Below are positions 8,275 through 12,018 of a DNA stretch of 12,018 bases, one piece after another. The stretch is from Gammaproteobacteria bacterium (GTDB lineage: Bacteria; Pseudomonadota; Gammaproteobacteria; UBA11654), in the NCBI GenBank assembly GCA_018672815.1, contig JABHDX010000149.1:1-12018 (forward strand), given 5' to 3'. Every line of letters begins with the position of its first letter. Position 1 is the stretch's first letter. Below the pieces are notes generated by a model. It was not told the origin of the DNA. It did no database searches and saw only the letters and a list, made by a program, of their open reading frames with translations. Position numbers and translations under genes: made by a program.

Positions 8275-9999
8275 ATGAAAATTAAAATAGTATTATTGGT
8301 CCTTATTTCTCTGTTAATCAACTTCATAGAGTTCAATAAAGAACTTAGAGTAATCACCTTCTCTTCGGTTTATGCCCAAGAAGAAAGTGCTAATGCTAAA
8401 AGAAAGACAAAAAAAACAGGCTCAATGAGTGAAAAGGTAGCAAAAAAACTAGGGTTAGCTCAAGAGTTAATTGAAGCTGAAAAACTTGATGAAGGATTAG
8501 ACGAACTAAACAGTATATTAGAATTCAGAAAACTATCACCATATGAAAGAGGTCAGGTTAACTATTTCTTTGCATACGTCCAATATCTAAAAGGAGATTA
8601 CAGGGGAGCAATAAAGTTTTACCAAAAAGTTGTTGATGATGAGAATGTACCTGATGGGCTGGTTTCTTCTTCTAGATTCACAATTGCTCAACTCTACTTT
8701 CAATTAGAGGATTGGCCAATGGCAATAAGAGCTGTGGATTCTATATTAGCTAATGACACTGCTCCCAGACCTGATTTATACATTCTAAAGGGCTCAGCTT
8801 TGTATCAACAAAAGAAATACAAAGAAATGATACCCATTGTTCAAAAAGCAATTACAATATCAGAAGAAAGAAATGCATTCAGATTGGAGCAGCTGCAAAA
8901 AAATGTAAAAACTGCTGCTGCTGAAAATAGGGTTAAATACGATAAAAATAATTTTGATTACATTTCCCTAGCCAATCAAGTTAAAAATAAACTCAAAACA
9001 GACCTAGCATCAACAAGAAAAAGTTCAGACAAGTATCCACTAATTGAAGATGCAATTAGAGGCCTTGAAACTGATGCGAAAAACCTCGCTATCGGCCCTA
9101 CAAAAGAAAATTGGTGGTTACTTCTTAGGGCAGCTTACTTTGAATTAGAGGAAATGGATAAGGTTAAAGAGGTATTAGAAAGATTAGTGGTTGAATGGTC
9201 TAAAAAGGAATATTGGACTCAACTCTCTGCATTTTATGGACAAGGTAAACAAGAAGAAGAACAAATGGCAGCTTATCAAACGGCATATCATGAAGGATTT
9301 CTTGAAAAAAGTAATGAGTATGTACAAATGGCTCAACTCTATCTATCAGTTGAAGCGCCATATGAAGCAGCAAAACTGCTTCAAAAAGCAATGGATGAAG
9401 ATAAGTTAGATAAAGAAGTTAAAAACTGGAAGCTATTATCACAATCTTGGTTCTTGGCTCAGTATGACGATAATGCGATTATTGCTTTAAGAGAAGCGGC
9501 AAAACTCTCAGATGATGGAGAGCTAGATATAAGACTGGCTAGATCGTTATCAAATATAGCTGATTTCAAAGGTTGCGTAAATTCTGCCAAAGTAGCGATT
9601 GAAAAAGGAGATCTTAAACGATTGGATGACTCATACATCACATTAGGTATGTGTCAATTTGAGGTAGCAATGTATGAAGATTCAAAAGCATCATTTGCTT
9701 TAGCACAGGTTGATGCTAATGCCAGAAATGAGGTCGCTCTAAATGAATGCGCTAATCGAGAAGGCATGAATAGAGAAACTCTAACAATAACTTTGGAAAC
9801 CCAAAAAGCATTCAAAGATATGGGTAAAGAAATTGAAGGAAAGATTATTACGTGTCCAACACCTGCAACGGTAAAAACAGTTCAAAATTGGCAAAAGTTT
9901 TTAGAGAAAGAAGTCGAAAGAGTCACTCTATTGCAAAACCAAATGAAAAATATAGAAGAGCAACTAAGAAGTGGGGAATCACAAGCTCTTAGCTTCTAA
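8275..9999 (+). CDS. TPR-repeat protein of the TonB2 operon, probably periplasmic
   Basis: A 574-residue tetratricopeptide-repeat protein that commonly closes gammaproteobacterial TonB2 operons. Related TPR proteins have been called TtpB-like, but I do not assign a symbol. The N-terminus has a hydrophobic stretch (4-18) and a possible cleavage site after VYA (residue 34), an unusually long signal region that could instead be an anchor. TPR-like helical pairs occupy about 60-200 and 276-495, with YVQYLKGDYRGAIKFYQK and AQLYFQLEDWPMAIRAV as clear examples. Between them, about 200-275 is a charged helical stretch without TPR pattern. The last 35 residues are again predicted coiled coil. The start codon follows the tonB stop by one base, so translation is probably coupled. 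Its molecular role is unknown; scaffolding of the TtpC/TonB2 complex is inferred from the operon context. Confidence 0.85.
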   Translation: MKIKIVLLVLISLLINFIEFNKELRVITFSSVYAQEESANAKRKTKKTGSMSEKVAKKLGLAQELIEAEKLDEGLDELNSILEFRKLSPYERGQVNYFFAYVQYLKGDYRGAIKFYQKVVDDENVPDGLVSSSRFTIAQLYFQLEDWPMAIRAVDSILANDTAPRPDLYILKGSALYQQKKYKEMIPIVQKAITISEERNAFRLEQLQKNVKTAAAENRVKYDKNNFDYISLANQVKNKLKTDLASTRKSSDKYPLIEDAIRGLETDAKNLAIGPTKENWWLLLRAAYFELEEMDKVKEVLERLVVEWSKKEYWTQLSAFYGQGKQEEEQMAAYQTAYHEGFLEKSNEYVQMAQLYLSVEAPYEAAKLLQKAMDEDKLDKEVKNWKLLSQSWFLAQYDDNAIIALREAAKLSDDGELDIRLARSLSNIADFKGCVNSAKVAIEKGDLKRLDDSYITLGMCQFEVAMYEDSKASFALAQVDANARNEVALNECANREGMNRETLTITLETQKAFKDMGKEIEGKIITCPTPATVKTVQNWQKFLEKEVERVTLLQNQMKNIEEQLRSGESQALSF

Positions 10000-10017
10000 T
10001 AAGTCCCATTAAGATTC

Positions 10018-10830
10018 CTATACTAGATCACTAAACATCTTGGCAGCAGTGATAGCTAGGAATAGGCCAAACAATTTTCGTAGAATATCTTGAGATATTT
10101 TGTGGGCTATTCTCACACCCACTGGAACAAATATTAATGTTACAGGAACAATTAAAATAAAAAATAGCCAGTTTATATAGCCCAAAGAGAAGGGCGGCAA
10201 AAGGGAAGATTGGCTAAACCCTCCAATCATAAAACCAATAGAAGCGGGAATAGCAATAACAGTTCCAAAGGCTGCAGATGTGCCAATAGCTTTTTTAATC
10301 TCAATGCCTGAGAAGTTCATAACTGGAACACTGAGAGTGCCTCCACCAATACCCATCATTGCTGAAATAATACCTATAAAAAAAGGAGCAATACTAAATA
10401 TTACACTTGGCAACTTAGTTTCTTTTTGATTCAGTAGCATCTGAATTGAAACGATACCAGCGATCACTGCGAAAAAAAGAGTTAGTATTTTAAATGATAA
10501 AAAGCTAGCAATAACACTCCCCAATAGAGCACCGAAAGCAAGAGGAAAAAACCAACGTTTAAAAACTATATTATCAAATGCATCTCTACTTCTATGCTGA
10601 ACTGCAGATCTAATACTTGTTGGTACAATTATAAAAAGAGAAGTACCAACAGCCATATGCATGATAATAGCTTCGTTATAACCCAAATAAGTAAATAAAT
10701 AAAAGAGGAGTGGGACAACCACTATGCCTCCACCAACGCCAATCAAACCAGCTAAAATTCCAGCGATTGAGCCTGATAATAAGATGAGGCTAACAATACT
10801 GATTATTTCAATTTGGCTTAAAGTTTCCAT
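10018..10830 (-). CDS. TauE/SafE-family membrane permease (putative anion or sulfur-compound exporter)
   Basis: A 270-residue polytopic inner-membrane protein with about eight hydrophobic segments. Internal duplication is visible: GVGGGIVVVPLL (31-42) resembles GIGGGTLSVPVM (160-171), and AVGTSL (60-65) resembles AIGTSAA (181-187), the signature of the TauE/SafE (DUF81) family. Members have been linked to export of sulfite, sulfoacetate or other organic anions, but substrate cannot be read from sequence. The gene converges with the TPR gene (18 bases between stops, no visible terminator there). It starts 18 bases past the terminator of the upstream receptor gene, so it must use readthrough or a promoter inside or before that terminator. 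No clear Shine-Dalgarno precedes the ATG. Confidence 0.9.
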   Translation of the reverse strand: METLSQIEIISIVSLILLSGSIAGILAGLIGVGGGIVVVPLLFYLFTYLGYNEAIIMHMAVGTSLFIIVPTSIRSAVQHRSRDAFDNIVFKRWFFPLAFGALLGSVIASFLSFKILTLFFAVIAGIVSIQMLLNQKETKLPSVIFSIAPFFIGIISAMMGIGGGTLSVPVMNFSGIEIKKAIGTSAAFGTVIAIPASIGFMIGGFSQSSLLPPFSLGYINWLFFILIVPVTLIFVPVGVRIAHKISQDILRKLFGLFLAITAAKMFSDLV

Positions 10831-10847
10831 TGCTAATATTTATTAAT

Positions 10848-10873
10848 AAAAAAGGCCGGTATTACTACCGGCC
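10848..10873 (-). terminator. Intrinsic terminator after the TonB-dependent receptor gene
   Basis: On the minus strand GGCCGGTA, loop GTAA and TACCGGCC form a perfect 8-bp GC-rich stem (10873-10854), followed by six T (10853-10848). It lies about 30 bases after the receptor stop and directly ahead of the permease gene. On the plus strand the stem is followed by AATTATATT rather than a T tract, so it is oriented for the minus strand. Confidence 0.93.
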
Positions 10874-10904
10874 AATTATATTAACAATTATCTAAATTTT
10901 TTAT

Positions 10905-12018
10905 TTAGAAATCGTATCGATAAGATATTCTCCACAACCTTGGCATATCTTGGAATTGTGTAACAAAACCCAAAGTACCAAAATCAAGAGTAGAGTTAGC
11001 ATTCCTCTCATCAGTGCAGTTATTACAACTTGCTATCAATCTCCAGTCACCATCATTAGGTCGATAAGTAACTGTAAGATCAAGCTTGCTCACTGCTGGT
11101 CTATAACCATTGGGAGTATTATTTTGATTGCTGAAATACTCATCTGTTTTATTGATAACTGCAGACACATTCATCTCTCCTGATTCAATAGCTTGGTCGT
11201 ATAAAAAACCATAACGATATGAAAAATCTGGTGTTCTTTTCAATTCTTTTGTTGCTAATCCTTCGGCTCCCGGTCTTAAATCAGTGTAATTCCCTTCAAG
11301 AGTTGAAAGGTTAGCAAACAGTGTAAGATTATCCGAAGCTATATATACAAATTCACCTTCTATTCCATCAACTGATGCATCAGCTTTATTAGAATAAACA
11401 AATGCTCCAGTATTTTGATCAATAGCTGTAATTTGAAGATCCGTATAGTCTGCACTGAAATAAGTAAGGTTCACTCTAACGGTATCATTAGCCCACTCAC
11501 TTTTCATTCCCATTTCGAAGTTGGTAACAAATTCAGGCTTAAGGTCTTTAAAATCACTAGCAGCTGTGACCCTTGATGCCCAACCGCCGCCTTTAAAACT
11601 ATCAGCAATACTGGCATAAAACATAAGGTCATCAGACTTCTTATAATCTAGCACGACACGACTTGTAAATTCATCAGCTTCAAGCTTAGTTTTTGTACCA
11701 AGTGCTTCAACAGTTGCATTATCAAAAGGTTGTCCTATAGCAGCAGTTGATAACCATCCACTTCGATCCATGAAATTAGCCCTAGTTCTGGCTTGCCATG
11801 GAACTCCGTTCAAGTCTAAAAACTGTTCTACATTCACTTCTCTTTCATCTTTAGTAAGCCTTCCACCTGCTGTTAAACCCCATCCACCGCCAAGTTCAAC
11901 AGAAATATCGGCATAAATTGCTCGAGCTTCTGTGACATTGGTTAAATCTCTCATAAATGTTCCAGCCACTGCTCCACCAAAAAGGAATAAAGCATCGCCA
12001 AAAAGAACAGCATTATCA
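10905..12018 (-). CDS. TonB-dependent outer-membrane receptor, C-terminal beta-barrel part
   Basis: The minus frame is open from the right window edge to a TAA stop, giving about 371 residues of the C-terminal end of a TonB-dependent receptor, normally 700-900 residues. The N-terminal plug and TonB box lie outside. Barrel features include SRVVLDYKKSDDLMFYASIA, FKGGGWASR, FEMGMKSEWANDTVRVNLTY followed by YFSADYTDLQITAI, and alternating aromatic/hydrophobic strands. The last residue is phenylalanine (RISYRYDF), the usual outer-membrane insertion signal. A CNNC motif lies about 38 residues before the end. An in-frame GTG (11969) and ATG (11954) occur but are internal codons, not starts, because homology-like sequence continues upstream. 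It is probably a client of the TonB2 system encoded at 4506-9999. The ligand cannot be judged from this part. Confidence 0.93.
   Translation of the reverse strand, partial: DNAVLFGDALFLFGGAVAGTFMRDLTNVTEARAIYADISVELGGGWGLTAGGRLTKDEREVNVEQFLDLNGVPWQARTRANFMDRSGWLSTAAIGQPFDNATVEALGTKTKLEADEFTSRVVLDYKKSDDLMFYASIADSFKGGGWASRVTAASDFKDLKPEFVTNFEMGMKSEWANDTVRVNLTYFSADYTDLQITAIDQNTGAFVYSNKADASVDGIEGEFVYIASDNLTLFANLSTLEGNYTDLRPGAEGLATKELKRTPDFSYRYGFLYDQAIESGEMNVSAVINKTDEYFSNQNNTPNGYRPAVSKLDLTVTYRPNDGDWRLIASCNNCTDERNANSTLDFGTLGFVTQFQDMPRLWRISYRYDF

Noticed and set aside
9978..10017. AAGCT-CTT-AGCTT inverted repeat at the end of the TPR gene as a terminator
   Set aside because: The stem is only five pairs with a three-base loop inside the coding end, and no T tract follows.
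10950..11183. A 77-codon plus-strand ORF antisense to the receptor
   Set aside because: The receptor frame is clearly coding here (barrel strands and CNNC region), and the antisense ORF has no supporting signal.

Overview
The window is AT-rich and densely coded. It looks like a chromosomal segment of a low-GC, probably marine, gammaproteobacterium. This rests on a TtpC-ExbB2-ExbD2-TonB2 cassette of the kind known in Vibrio, Shewanella and relatives, a TonB-dependent receptor, gammaproteobacterial-type LeuA, IlvE and IlvC, and very short intergenic spaces. A SAR86-like lineage would fit, but this is inference and no rRNA or other taxonomic marker is present.

Left part (1-4310, minus strand): a branched-chain amino acid biosynthesis operon read right to left as ilvC, leuA, ilvE, leuC, the last cut by the window edge. 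Gaps are 41, 9 and 3 bases. Ahead of ilvC is a leader of about 200 bases that reads as a classical transcription attenuator. It holds a consensus-like promoter, a 34-codon leader peptide ORF with 10 Leu and 5 Ile codons, a possible antiterminator, and an intrinsic terminator (CCCCG/CGGGG stem followed by nine U) just before the ilvC ribosome binding site. The leader ORF has no visible Shine-Dalgarno, and its second ATG falls about where the promoter would start transcription, so it may be leaderless.

Middle part (4311-9999, plus strand): after a divergent intergenic region come six tightly packed genes: a DUF3450 periplasmic coiled-coil protein, TtpC (long ExbB with an N-terminal periplasmic region), ExbB2, ExbD2, TonB2 and a TPR protein. 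Together they should form an inner-membrane complex that uses the proton gradient to drive outer-membrane TonB-dependent receptors. The 1-base overlap (TAATG), the 1-base gap before the TPR gene and the common strand indicate one operon.

Right part (10018-12018, minus strand): a TauE/SafE-family membrane permease, convergent with the TPR gene, lies downstream of the C-terminal beta-barrel part of a TonB-dependent receptor. A strong intrinsic terminator separates the two.

The intergenic stretch 4091-4505 is fully described by the attenuator leader and two divergent promoter regions. No other gap exceeds 300 bases. I saw no RNA genes, mobile elements or CRISPR arrays. The most interesting element is the ilvC leader attenuator.
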